Part shown: positions 37,546-48,174 of the stretch, in pieces | Layout: each line of letters begins with the position of its first letter | How positions within the stretch are numbered: position 1 is the first letter of the stretch | Assembly: GCA_029706075.1 (NCBI GenBank) | Contig: JAINUG010000175.1 | Coordinates: 1,217,958 to 1,281,957, forward strand | Direction: 5' to 3' | Length of the DNA: 64,000 nt | DNA from: Aldrovandia affinis | Taxonomy: Eukaryota; Chordata; Actinopteri; Notacanthiformes; Halosauridae | Position numbers and translations under genes: made by a program | Notes under the pieces: generated by a model | Told to the model about the DNA's origin: nothing | The model's input: the letters and a program-made list of their open reading frames with translations, nothing else | The model's database searches: none

Positions 37546-37760
37546 AAGGGTGGCAGGCGTTATCCAGTGGTGAAAGATCAGCCAGTCCCTGTGTGCGCTG
37601 TTCTGGGGAGGGGGAGAGTCGGGTAATAAAGCGCTCAAGGACGGAGCTACACTTTTTTCCTGCCAGACAATCTGACCGTGACCAGTCGGGACTGCTCTTG
37701 TCTCAGACACTGCTCGCTAAAGGACCTTTCTCTGAACGACACCCTCCAACAGCGCGACAG

Positions 37761-37803
37761 ATGGCGACCATGCTGAGATATCCAGTTCTCCCCTTCCTTA
37801 AGA
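37761..37803 (+). CDS. fam107b: Candidate alternative first coding exon of fam107b
   Basis: An ATG at 37761 (context cagATGG) opens 14 codons, MATMLRYPVLPFLK, plus one base, followed by GTGAGTG, a good donor. Spliced to the exon 2 acceptor at 39651, the leftover A plus GT makes Ser. The frame then continues for 18 more codons without a stop into MAEPDY, giving a predicted 166-residue isoform. FAM107A has a comparable N-terminal extension made by an upstream exon reading into the conserved exon, which is a family precedent. A CArG/TATA-like motif lies 216-225 bases upstream. The match of phase could be chance (one in three), and no transcript evidence is available. Confidence 0.5.
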
Positions 37804-38529
37804 GTGAGTGTGAGAGCATTCTGTTGATTTCTCACAGACGCAAGTGAAACTGTAGTTTGGCATTGCACTTCGGCGACATGCACAATTTAGTCTTTGCACC
37901 CTTACAAGTGCTTGCAACTGAACGTACCATACCAGAATATCAAAGCTTTATGTTTTATAGAATTTCTGATCAAAAGTATAATCTCTTTCTGCTGAGCAAT
38001 ATTATTGTATATTTTGCAACGGATGATAGTGCAAGTGATATCTCGGGGCATCACTCGGAAAAGCAGTCTGTTGTAATTCGTTGTCTGTATTCGCACATTT
38101 GGCTGTGAGCATTTTATTTATTCACTTGGTGCTCAAGTGCTCATTTTTCATTGAACGAATCCATTCTGAATATGAATATAGGCCACACCTTGTTGTCACA
38201 CCTTGTGTCAGATATAGCCACCGTTCAATAAGATTTACATTTTCTGTGCAAAGTTCGGCAGAAGACGTTAATAATGTTGAACTTTCGGCATGGCACGAGA
38301 GTCGCATCACGTTGCACGTTGTAGCGCTTTCATCACACAGAGTTATCTCTGGGAGTTCACAGCAAACATATTTTACGTGACCTCTTTGCTTTGATCAATC
38401 CTCAAATGTCTTTTGAGTTCAAATAAAATGTAAAGGAAGAATATATAGAATTTCTGTATGTACTGTTTTATTTAAAATTGCTGTATCTATCAGTGTAGAC
38501 TGTAAACCCATTCCATTTCCCATTATTCT

Positions 38530-38726
38530 AATCTGATGCTCTTATCCAGAGCGATTTACACACTTACATTTATTTTACATACAATCCATTTGTACAGCTG
38601 TATATTTTACTGAAGCATTCAGGTTAAGTACCTTGCTCAAGGGTACAACAGCAGTGCCCCACCTGGGGATCAAACCTGGAACCTCTGAGTTACAAGCCCA
38701 GTTCCCTAAACATTACACTACACTGG
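38530..38726 (-). mobile_element. tRNA-derived SINE, family 1, in fam107b intron 1
   Basis: Matches the inverted SINE at 15795: tgctcttatccagagcga at one end, caggttaagtaccttgctca in the middle, and tacaagcccagttccctaaa in the tRNA-like head. Confidence 0.85.
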
Positions 38727-39650
38727 CATCCCGTGTAGGTTGTACAACAGTAGGCTACTCTATTGAGAATGTTTACCTCTTCACCATATGCCTGTAAACC
38801 ATTATGCCTGAATTCACTGCCAACCAGATCAGCTTATGCTGTTGTTTTGATTGGCTGATTAGTGATTGGATGAGGTGTTTAGTGTGTCTGATTGGATGAT
38901 TAGAGTGATTGTATGAGGTGTTCAGTGCGTTCAGTTCAAAGCTTATTGAAGGATCATCTATTCTTTTCTGTGCTCTATGAAGAGTTCCTCTCCCTGCACC
39001 AAGCGCCCGCAGTTTTATTTCTGGAATCGTTCCAGTGCTTTCTGACTTTCCCTTGCAGCACTCATTCAGTTTTTAATGAACCTGTTGTCAGAGTTGCAAA
39101 AGGCATGATTTCATATTGTTTGCTATTCTGTACTGTTTTAAACACTCTGCCATTGAAGCAAAGTGCTGTAGATGAGCCTTGGCTGCACACACTATGTACA
39201 ATGCATTGGGCATTTTTTTGTTTTATCGTATTTGTCCTTTATGATTTAAGACTTTTATAATGTAAGCCTTGCACACTTATTTGATGCTCCGAAATAAAGT
39301 ATAATGATTTATTTAACCGTGTGGGTTGATTAACATTTCAACCTTCAAGTATTCATCAGACTACAGCTGCTTGCTTGAAAGGTTTATTATATTTTTCCCA
39401 AATAAATGAACAAATAAAATAAAAGAAGTCGTTATCTTCCAAAGGGTCACACTGTGTACACTGCAAGAATTCATTTCTGGTTCATCCAGAAATGCTAACA
39501 TTCTACATGGTGTCAATATTTACAGCCAGATGTTTACTCCAGCAGTTAGGTTTAAGCACCGAGGTCGAGGGTCAGGGGTCAATCCCACCGTCCAGCTCCT
39601 TACCCACGATGCCCCCGTTCCCTCACTGATGAGGTGCGTTCTCTCCGCAG

Positions 39651-39834
39651 GTCCGTACCGGGGCGGGGCCGAGCTGACTGACGGGGTGTCTAGGGGGCGT
39701 GGCATCATGGCCGAGCCGGACTACGGGGACGGGGACTGCGACGAGCTCATCAAACCCAAAAAACTCATCAATCCTGTCAAGACGTCCCGCAACCACCAGG
39801 ACCTGCAGCGTGAGCTGATGATGAACCACAAACG
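39651..39834 (+). other. fam107b: fam107b exon 2 (contains the MAEPDY start)
   Basis: A pyrimidine-rich acceptor (ttctctccgcag) ends at 39650. The exon has 56 bases before the ATG at 39707, which sits in the good context atcATGG. Those 56 bases hold no stop in the ATG frame, so translation from an upstream exon could run straight into the conserved domain. The donor after 39834 is GTGCGG, a weak match to GTRAGT. It is supported because CG from this exon plus G from the next gives the conserved Arg-Gly at residues 43-44. Confidence 0.9.
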
Positions 39835-41488
39835 GTGCGGAGCCCTGATCACCTCGCTGTCACCAACACAACAGGGCTTTCCTTCTCCTGTTTATTCTCT
39901 TCATTAACATTCTTTTTATTTGTGTTATTTAGAAGTCATGCATTTATTTGCAGCGAGGACTTCCAACTTTTTCCTCAGTGTAACCACGTGTCTCCCGCTA
40001 CCACATGGAAATGTGTTTATTTCACTAACCATATAGGGTTTATAACTGTCCACAGTTTAGTCATCTTCTCAGAAGGCTGATAATTCTGATTTGAAGTGAT
40101 TATTCTTGTTTTGAAAGCCTGTTATTGCCCCCATAATTACAGTAGTTAACCTATAAACGCTGAACAACGAACACCAGCAGCACAAGCACTAAGTAAATTT
40201 GCTTCTGAAGAAGATGGGAGCGCTGGGGGGAGGGGTGAGGGGAGGCCTGTAATCGCTCTGCAGTTTGGGGTTAGTGATGATAACCCACAGAACTCATTCA
40301 CCAAACCGAAACCCCTGGTGAAAGAGGGCCAGAGCAGGAGGTCAGCCTGGCTGGAGCGTAAATCCTGTTTATTAGGCTCCCGCTCAAACCTCTGGAGAAA
40401 CACGCCAGGCTCATGTGATTGGGTGGCACCAGCATACTCACTGCTGATTGGCTGGGCAGTTTCAGCGTTGCGGTGGATATGCTCAGGATTCGTGTGGAGT
40501 GGAATGATTACGTAAAGTGCCCCCACCCCCCTCTCTGAAAAGGTACATCTATGATGTAAACGTAACATCACTGCAGCTGCTGCCCTTTACATAAGAGGGA
40601 CTGGGTCACATGACTGGCCCACAGACAGATCTACGCAGACAGTCTTTATAAAATGTGTAAAAGAGGCCTGCCCTTAAGAGAGGCCTGTGAGTGCTCCAGC
40701 ATTGTAATAATGAGAGGTGCAGGAGTGTGGTTTAGAGCTGAAGGCTGCTTTGAATAATGGCCTGAGTGCTGATTTTGATTTTGTACCCTTGAAGTAACGC
40801 ATCACAGTAGTGCTTGAGTAGCACACGCAGCTGGGCTGTGTGGAGAGGCAGCCGAACAGAGATTGCACGTGAAACATCGCCTCCCCCTTCCCCTCTGCAC
40901 CATCACTCCAATGCAGATGAAATCACTTACTAAATTAAATTACCCATGCGGGAGGGAGGAAAAGAGGGACAGAGTGGAGACCGTCTGGATTAATGGACTC
41001 GCTCCTCGATTAGGGGGGCTCGATGAGGAGTGGTTGCTTATGTAATGTGTGAGCAGACTGATGCAACAATTTTTGTGATATTTGTTTTTTTATTTGAGAG
41101 GCCTGACCAGTCGTGGCCCCGACAACCACACATGACCCCCCCTTACAGGGCCTTGTGTAATACCCACTGGCGCAAAGTCAGGCCCACCCACCGCGTGTAA
41201 TGTAATGTATGTAAATGTTGTGGCCCTAAATGTTTCTCCTAGCAGTCATATCTACGATCTCTGTGGTGACCAGAGCACTGTTCTTCATGCCCGTAAAAGA
41301 CACATCTCTTTTGAGCGCTTTATGAGCAGCATGTCGCTCCCATGCCTGCGGAGGAGATGATGCAGCTCTGGTTCCTGCTCCAGTCACCAATCACGGAGCT
41401 GGATTGCATAACTGTGTACACCATCGCCTGATTGGATCAGTGCATGTTCTGGGCATTCACTTTTAAAGATGCGTGAGAGACACAAAGG

Positions 41489-41531
<43 letters not shown>

Positions 41532-44500
41532 AATGAAATTGTGGGCAGCTCTGAAACGGGCCCTCAGGAACCAGTAAGATTGCTGGTTGACTCTGGCGAT
41601 GGGCTTGTCTCCAGAGGGCTGTCAGTACTGACCTTTCGCAGTGATTCAAACCCTGCTGAGGTGAGAGGTCAGACGCCACGGACAAACAGCCAAACATCTC
41701 AGCATTCCAGTCCCCATCTGCGAGAGCAGGAAGTTAGGTAACCAGGGCTATGGGGGCCCTCAGCATTCCTGTTATGTAACCTGCCACTGGGAGGATACAA
41801 ATAAATACATACAGTGCATCCGGAAAGTATTCACAGCGCTTCACTTTTTCCACATTTTGTTCTGTTACAGCCTTATTCCAAAATTGATTAAATTCATTTT
41901 TTTCTCAGAATTCTACGCACAATACCCCATAATGACAAAGTGAAAAAGGTTTTTTAGAAATTTTTGCAAATGTATTCAAAATAAAAAACGAAAATATCAC
42001 ATGTACATAAGTATTCACGCTGTTTGCTATGACACTCAAAATTGAGCTCAGGTGCATCCTGTTTCCACTGATCATCCTTGAGATGTTTCTAGAACTTCAT
42101 TGGAGTCCACCTGTGGTAAATTCAATTGATTGGACATGATTTGGAAAGGCACACACCTGTCTATGTAAGGTCCCACAGTTGACAGTGCATGTCAGAGTAA
42201 AAACCAAGCCATGAAGTCCTAGGAACTCTCCATAGACCTCCGAGATAGAATTGTGTTGAGGCATAGATCTGGGGAAGGGTATAAAAACATTGCTAAAGCA
42301 TTGAAATCACCCAGGAGAACAGTGGGCTCCATCATTGTGAAATGGAGTAAGTTTGGAACCACCACAACTCTTCTTAGAGCTGGCCGTCTGGCCAAACTAA
42401 GTAACTGGGCAAGAAGGGACATGGTCACGGAGGTGACTAAGAACCCAATGGCAACTCTAAGAGAGCTTCAGAGTTCCTCTGCAGCGATGGGAGAACTTGG
42501 TAGAAGGACAAACATCTCTGCAGCACTCCATACACTCCCTAACCATACAGAATCTCTCCAGATCCTTCAGTCCTTGGTCCTCACTTGTGGACTCTCCTCT
42601 TCAGCTCACCCCACAGGATTTCAATGGGGTTTAGGTCAGGGGACTGGGATGGCCACTGCAAAAGCTTGATTCTATGGTCAATGAGCCATTTTTGTGTGGA
42701 TTTGGAGGTATGCTCTGGATCATTGTCCTGTTGGAAGATCCAACCACAACCCAGTTTTAGCTCCTGACAGAGGCAGCCAGATTGTGATCTAAAATCTAAT
42801 GGTCTTGATGGAGTCCATGATGCCATGTATCCTAACAAGGTTCCCAGGGCCTTTGGAAATAAAACAGCCCCACAACATCACACCACCATACTTCACAGTG
42901 GGGATTAGGTTATTTTCTGCATAACCATCCCATGACCACCTCTGGTGTTTGTTGCCAAAAAGCTCTATTTTTGTCTCATCAGACCACAGAACCGTTCCAC
43001 TCAAAGTTCCTGTGACGTTTAGCAAACTCCAGGTGCTTATATTTGTGGTTTGATGACAGCAGATTTGCATTTTCAGGCGTGTAGCTATTTTTTATAGTCA
43101 TTACCTGATTTATGAAGGTCAACAACCTTTTGTCTCATTTAATTTGTGTATTCTCTGATCTTCCCCATGTTGATGGATGACTAAGGGAGTTTGGCCTGTG
43201 TGTCACCTCATATTTATACCCCAGTGAAACAGGACGTCATGGATGACCACTTAAGAGTTCCTAAAGACTCAGGTGAACTTTAAAAAAAAATATATATACA
43301 TCGGAATATACTTAATTTAGATTTTGTTCATAAGAATTTCCCAATAATTGTGACATTTTGAGTGTAAGATCAAGCTGACAAACAACAAAGACATTTTTTC
43401 ATAGCCTTTTTTGCTCATCTTCACCAAGGGTGCCAATAATTCTGGAAATATGATAATTTTGTTGGTCCCTGATCCTTCCCCCTGTACGCTGGGAAAGTTG
43501 CGTTAGCACCTCCTTATCAACAGCCCTAGTAACGGAACTTTCCGGGATGAAACTGCGGAGAGGAAGTCATTCATTTCCGATGAGACACAAACTTTTTTCA
43601 TCATATAAAAAAAAAAAAAAAAAAAGGATTCAAATGTTGAAAACATGTCTGGGGGATGTTCTTTGCATTATTTTCTGATAAGCTAACCCTTTTATTAAGG
43701 AATCAGGCGATCAATGTAAAAAGTACAAAATTAATTCCTTAATAAAAGAGGTTTATTAACAGCAAATAATTGAAAGAACAGTGCCAAAGCACAAAGCACA
43801 TATGAAGAAGGAAAGTTTGTGTCCCATTGAAAATGAATGACCTGGAAATTTAGTTTCCTGTCGTAAGTTACGTAACTTCAGTTTTCCGTTCCCATCGTAT
43901 CGTGTGGTGCTGTGGGTCAACCGCTGCCCCCTGGTGGTTGAACCTCTGTTACTGCTTCATTAGCACTGACTGTCAGTGCATCGAATCACAGTCTGATGCT
44001 GACAAATGCTCAGTCTGGGGAAACGGATTGAGATGAAACTGTGTGTTACAGCACATTTCTGTTCATCTTCATCTTATATATTTCTGGGAGAAAGATTTTG
44101 ATTGACTTAGATTATATTGAACTGATTGTGTTTCACTTTAAACTTGTATAAATGAAAAGCTAATAATAAGGCCAGAGATGCATGATGTGTCAGGGAGTGG
44201 CCCTGGAGGGCCTCTGCGACAGCCCTTTATGGGGCCGATCTGACATGTAGACCGCGGTGTGAAAAGAAGCGGTGGCTGACATCACGTGTTTCGGAGGAGA
44301 GCGCGCGCTCATCTACTCTAGAGAACTGACAGCAGAGGTTGCAGTGAAGGCAGCACGGCATACGATTGGGTGTTCCCCGCTGGGAGGTGTGGCCTCAGTG
44401 TGACCTCGCCCTGCCTGTCTCTGTAGGGGGCTGGCTCCGCTGAACAAGCCCGAGCTGCAGAAGGTTCTGGAACAGCGCAAACGTGACCAGGCGCTGAAGC

Positions 44501-45234
44501 AGCAGCGTGAGGAACAGGAGGCCCACAAGAGATCAGACCTGGAGATGGAGCTCTTCAAGAGACAACAGAAACTCGAGCAGGTGTGAGGGGGAGAGAGCGA
44601 GAGGGAAAGGGAAGGGAAAGGGAAAGGGAAAGGGAAAGGGGAAAGGGGGGGGAAATGGGAAAGGGAAAGGGAAGGGGAGGAAGGGGAGGGGAAATGGGGA
44701 AAGGGAAAGGGAAGGGGAGGGGGAGGGGGAGGGAGGGGAGGGGAAACAGGGGGGAGCGGGGGGAGGGAAGGGGGAACAGGGAGGGGAGAGAGACTCCTTT
44801 GCAAACCAAGAAGCCTGTGTCACTGTCACTGCTTGTAGGCGTATGAGCAGTCAAGGAAAGTTTTACCATAAACCATCATAAAGATAACAGTGACCTGGTT
44901 TATGTAGCTGTGCTACGCGCTCCTGTGCACAATCACACCATTATTATGAAGGGCAGGCAGCTCCAATATGCCACATCTGTGTGTGTGTGTGCGTACGTGT
45001 ATGCGTGTGTGCGGTTATTCCTCCTGTCGTGTGTGTGTGTGTGTGTGTGTGCGCGTCCATGCGTGTGTGTGCGCTCCCCCTGTTGTCCACTAATGTGTGT
45101 GTGTTTATCGCCAGCTGGAACTGGAGCAGCAGAAGTGTGAGGAAGAGCAGGAGAACACGCCGGAGTTTGTCAAGATGAAAAGTAGCCTGAGGAGGATGAG
45201 GCAGGAGGTGGAGCCTCGAGAGCACTGCCCGTAA
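39707..45234 (+). CDS. fam107b: FAM107B-like protein, three coding exons (133 aa)
   Basis: Joining 39707-39834, 44427-44580 and 45115-45234 gives an uninterrupted 133-residue frame; all introns are GT-AG and phases match (2, then 0). The protein opens MAEPDY, followed by a basic block (residues 13-37, with [20 protein letters not shown]), a long charged helix likely to form a coiled coil (about 50-105), and a C-terminal TPEFVK block (109-114) with an SLRR motif. This order and the length match vertebrate FAM107B (about 131 aa in mammals, from memory). MAEPDY and [13 protein letters not shown] favour FAM107B over its paralogue FAM107A. FAM107A is an actin-associated stress- and glucocorticoid-responsive protein; FAM107B was described as a heat-shock-inducible small protein. 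The exact role in fish is inferred. Coding exons show no damage, so the gene looks functional. Confidence 0.95.
41491..41530 (+). repeat. (TTA)n microsatellite
   Basis: About 13 TTA units within fam107b intron 2. Confidence 0.95.
41810..42530 (+). mobile_element. Tc1-like element, 5' half, in fam107b intron 2
   Basis: Starts with the inverted repeat TACAGTGCATCCGGAAAGTA. The broken frame at 42253-42540 encodes the N-terminal DNA-binding part ([16 protein letters not shown]) and a block resembling [13 protein letters not shown]. It stops near 42530, where sequence on the opposite strand from another Tc1 begins. Confidence 0.85.
42531..43460 (-). mobile_element. Tc1-like element fused to the previous one
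   Basis: On the - strand 43070-42789 encodes [14 protein letters not shown]. 42838-42581 encodes [12 protein letters not shown] and [20 protein letters not shown] and then a stop. All three catalytic positions are present but in two frames. The outer (5') end has an aattattggcacccttggtg terminal sequence near 43420-43445. Its 3' inverted repeat is missing at the junction with 41810-42530. Confidence 0.85.
43607..43625 (+). repeat. Poly(A) run
   Basis: About 19 consecutive A residues within fam107b intron 2, with no identifiable retroposed element beside it. Confidence 0.8.
44427..44580 (+). other. fam107b: fam107b exon 3
   Basis: The exon follows an acceptor ending ctgtctctgtag and is followed by the donor GTGTGAG. 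It is 154 bases long and encodes residues 44-94, from [20 protein letters not shown] to KRQQKLEQ, which form the charged helical core of the FAM107 domain. Intron 3 begins directly with a G/A-only tract. Confidence 0.95.
44586..44792 (+). repeat. Purine-only (GGGAAA)n tract in fam107b intron 3
   Basis: About 205 bases consist almost only of G and A in GGGAAA and GGGGA units with few interruptions. The tract starts within six bases of the exon 3 donor and fills over a third of the 534 bp intron. The open frames across it (GKGKGK, PFPFPF) are low-complexity artefacts. Confidence 0.95.
45115..45234 (+). other. fam107b: fam107b last coding exon and stop
   Basis: The acceptor is tttatcgccag, preceded by a short TG run in place of a classic pyrimidine tract. 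The exon encodes residues 95-133, starting [14 protein letters not shown] and including TPEFVK, and stops at TAA (45232-45234). The 3' UTR presumably runs to just past the AATAAA at 45842, roughly 620 bases. Confidence 0.93.
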
Positions 45235-45841
45235 GGAGGGGATTGGCGGAGTCCATGACACGTCGCCACGGTGACCGCAGTCTGCCGGGAGTTTCCTGGT
45301 GTTCCCGGCCCTCTGTCCCTTTAAGCAGCGAAATGACTGTGTAGATAACCCATCCCCAGCCATTATCCCGTTTATACCATTTTACAGCAGTACACAGCAC
45401 TCTCACCCAAACACCAGCTGCAGTGGGAGGGAAAACTCTGGAACTTCTGACCGCAGAAGTCCATCGCCTTGAGGCGAATTTCATTTATTTTTCCTGTTGA
45501 AAATCCACGGAAGGCTGTTCTCATTTTCTGCATTGTGAATTCTGAATGGAAACCTGGACACTGGACAAACTCTTGAAGCCGCATCGATGTTTTGCCAAAA
45601 TTAGTGATGTTTTATTTATGCATTGTTTTCAGTTTTTTTTCCCGAATGCACAGGAGAGGCGCATTTTGCCATTCTGTCTGTAAGTGCCAGTAGGGGGCAG
45701 TGTTTGGCCTCCTGAGTCCATTTGCTTGCTCATTATTTTGTCTCTGCCTCAGCTATGCCTGACTTACTAGACCTTTAGGAGTGAGAGTGTAATTTCCTTT
45801 ATGTGTATTTTTGTGTTGTTTTTGATAAGTAAAAAATGTGA

Positions 45842-45847
45842 AATAAA
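45842..45847 (+). terminator. fam107b: Poly(A) signal of fam107b
   Basis: A canonical AATAAA lies 608 bases after the stop codon. The 3' UTR between them contains no recognisable transposon. Confidence 0.6.
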
Positions 45848-45859
45848 TATGTAGGGTAC

Positions 45860-46255
45860 ATAAAACTAGAATTTCAATTTCACCATAAATAGACTTCAGT
45901 CCAGTGTGGAGAAGCTGTGAGAATGATACTTCTGTACAGAACCTCAGTCCTGAGAACACAACTCGGCAATTTATACACCATCCAACCACTAACCAGACAC
46001 TCTGTTCCCTACAACAACAAAACACAGGCTCCCTTAAATAAAGAGGATTTCACAGGGTTCCTTGTATGATCTTTTGCGCTGTCCTTGTTCAACATGTCGA
46101 ATCATAGGGCTTGTGCTTGTAGCAGTCTCTCTGTGTGCACTTTTCTAAAGGTTTTCTGAAGGATTCCTGTGGAAGACGTGAAGCTAACTCTACAGCAAGG
46201 AGGACATATTGGGAAGTTCTTCAGTAAAACCCAATAATGAGCAGTTGGCTGCATG
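45860..46255. other. Sequence downstream of fam107b, nothing recognised
   Basis: No gene or repeat is identified between the poly(A) signal and the miniature transposon. Confidence 0.5.
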
Positions 46256-46257
46256 CA

Positions 46258-46792
46258 CACTACCGGTCAAAAGTTTTAGAACACCTCCAGTTTTCCAGTT
46301 TTTATTGAAATTTACGCAGTTTAATGTTTCAATGTACTCTGAAATTAAAGCCTAGAACACATAAACAATTGGAGATAAAAAATAAATCATTGAATCGTTT
46401 AGTTTAACAAAATGTAATCAAACTTTTTGACTCATCAAAGAAGCCACCTTTTGCAGATAACAGCTGAACACACTCGTGGCATTCTTTCTACAATGGAAAT
46501 CAAATATTGTTCGAAAAGTTCTTCCCAACAGTGTTGCAGAAGTTCCCACAAATGTGTTGCACTTGTAGGTTGCTTCCTGTCAGAATTTCCTCCAGTTTCC
46601 AAGTGCCTTTTGATGGTGTAGGAAACTACTCACTGCCAAAACATTTACATTATTTTTCATTTTTTGGTAACCTAAACGTTTTTTTGTAACCTCTGGCAGT
46701 TTACCGCTTACCTTTGTACCATTCATATTCACTGGACTTGAACTGCTTAAATTTCAGGTGGGGGTGTACTAAAACATTTGACCGGTAGTGTA
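46258..46792. mobile_element. Miniature Tc1-like transposon (non-autonomous)
   Basis: The inverted ends, cactaccggtcaaaagtttt and aaaacatttgaccggtagtg, bound a 535-base element with no transposase frame. Its interior matches the fragment at 5920-6180 in inverted orientation, so the window holds two members of one family. Confidence 0.85.
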
Positions 46793-46794
46793 GT

Positions 46795-47215
46795 AGCAGT
46801 TATAATAATTTGAGATGTGTTCTCTACAGTATTTTATACTGTTGGAAGTACATGTTATACAAGATTTTCAACATCACCAGTAGGGGGTGTCTTGTGGACC
46901 CTGGGTCCTGACACTGAAATCCCTTGTTCTGCGATTCTGTTCCCTTCAAGGCGCACGTACACATGCAACAGGAGTTATATGGAGAAACGCGCCATCTTTT
47001 TGTGGCTATAGACTGAAGCGCCTACACTGTTGTTGACTGACACAGGGAGTACACTAAGGAAACACAGTGTGGACATGTGACTTGCCTGGATGCTGAAGCT
47101 TATTCTCTCGATCACCACTGACACTCGGGAAGCAAAACAGGTTGCAGCACTGACCGCTAAATGACTGTTTTCTGGAGATTTTCATCGTAAAAGCACTGAT
47201 GTATAAAATACATTT
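46795..47215. other. Intergenic, nothing recognised
   Basis: No supported gene or repeat. Confidence 0.5.
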
Positions 47216-47220
47216 ATATA

Positions 47221-47410
47221 GGGGCCCCTGGGTGGCTCAGCCAGTACAAGCACTTGGGAGTCCCACTCATGATTCGCTGTCCACCCCAGGGGGAGAGGTG
47301 AGGGAAGCCAGCATGAGCTCGCTGCAGCTACAGAAAGCTTCCCTGCATGCATTGGATTCATGGTTGACAGCTTTTTGCCGGGCCAGAGTATGCAAGGCTA
47401 CATTCATTAG
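47221..47410 (+). mobile_element. tRNA-derived SINE, family 2, degraded
   Basis: Shares ggaagccagcatgagctcgc and tgacagctttttgccgg with the copy at 12548 (ggaagctggcatgagcttgc). The tRNA-like head is decayed and the B box is not recognisable. Confidence 0.65.
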
Positions 47411-47414
47411 CATC

Positions 47415-48170
47415 ACGTGGGTGTGCTGCCTTATGTTCCGTCTGTAACACACAAAACAGCTTTTCCACAGACGACCGTTTCTGACACCTCACCACAAGTA
47501 CCCAGATCACAGGTCCTGTACACACCCTGCTATGTCAACGAGTCACAATTTATTATTCATTCGACTTGAACTCCTTGAAGAGGGTATTCCCTAACACAGG
47601 TGACGAAATGCCAGTACACTTATACGAAATGTCTGATTGTATGTGCTAAAGTTAAACAAAATAGGTTATAAACTCCTTAGACTTAACCAATGTTATGCTA
47701 ACATTAAACCAAAACTTTAAAATTAGCCTTAAAGTGATGGGGAGTATCAAAGGAATTGATCTGAGATCTGAATCCTTCATAAAAGAAAATATATGAACTA
47801 CTGTCAAATAATCAATATTTTAGGAAAAGGAATTGGAAAAAGAAAATCTTTATATAGTATTTAAATCTCAAATGAAATCTCAAAAATGGTTTTGTACTCT
47901 AGCAGTGTTTCAACATTCTACCACTAGAGAATGACTGAACGCTGGCCGAAAACGTGAGTGAATCAGACCTGCGAGGAGTTTAGTTTTAATATGCTTAAAT
48001 GGATCATTACTCTTGGCCTATATTCGTTTATAGGAATACTCTCGTGGTTTTGAATTCAGCTGATTTCTCATGTGGTGTATCAATACCACTACTGTCTTTT
48101 TTGGCAATCAAATTGATCAATAAACATAAAAACAGCCCTCTTTAAGCTGATTTTCATGTGGGAAATATAG
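47415..48170. other. Intergenic, nothing recognised
   Basis: AT-rich, with no supported gene or repeat. Confidence 0.5.
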
Positions 48171-48174
48171 CGTC

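Noticed and set aside
40146-40571. 141-codon - strand frame in fam107b intron 2
   Set aside because: No recognisable motif and no splice context; likely chance in GC-moderate intronic DNA.
44313-44881. Long Pro/Phe/Ser and Gly/Lys frames
   Set aside because: They arise from the purine-only tract in fam107b intron 3 and overlap the true exon 3 in another frame.
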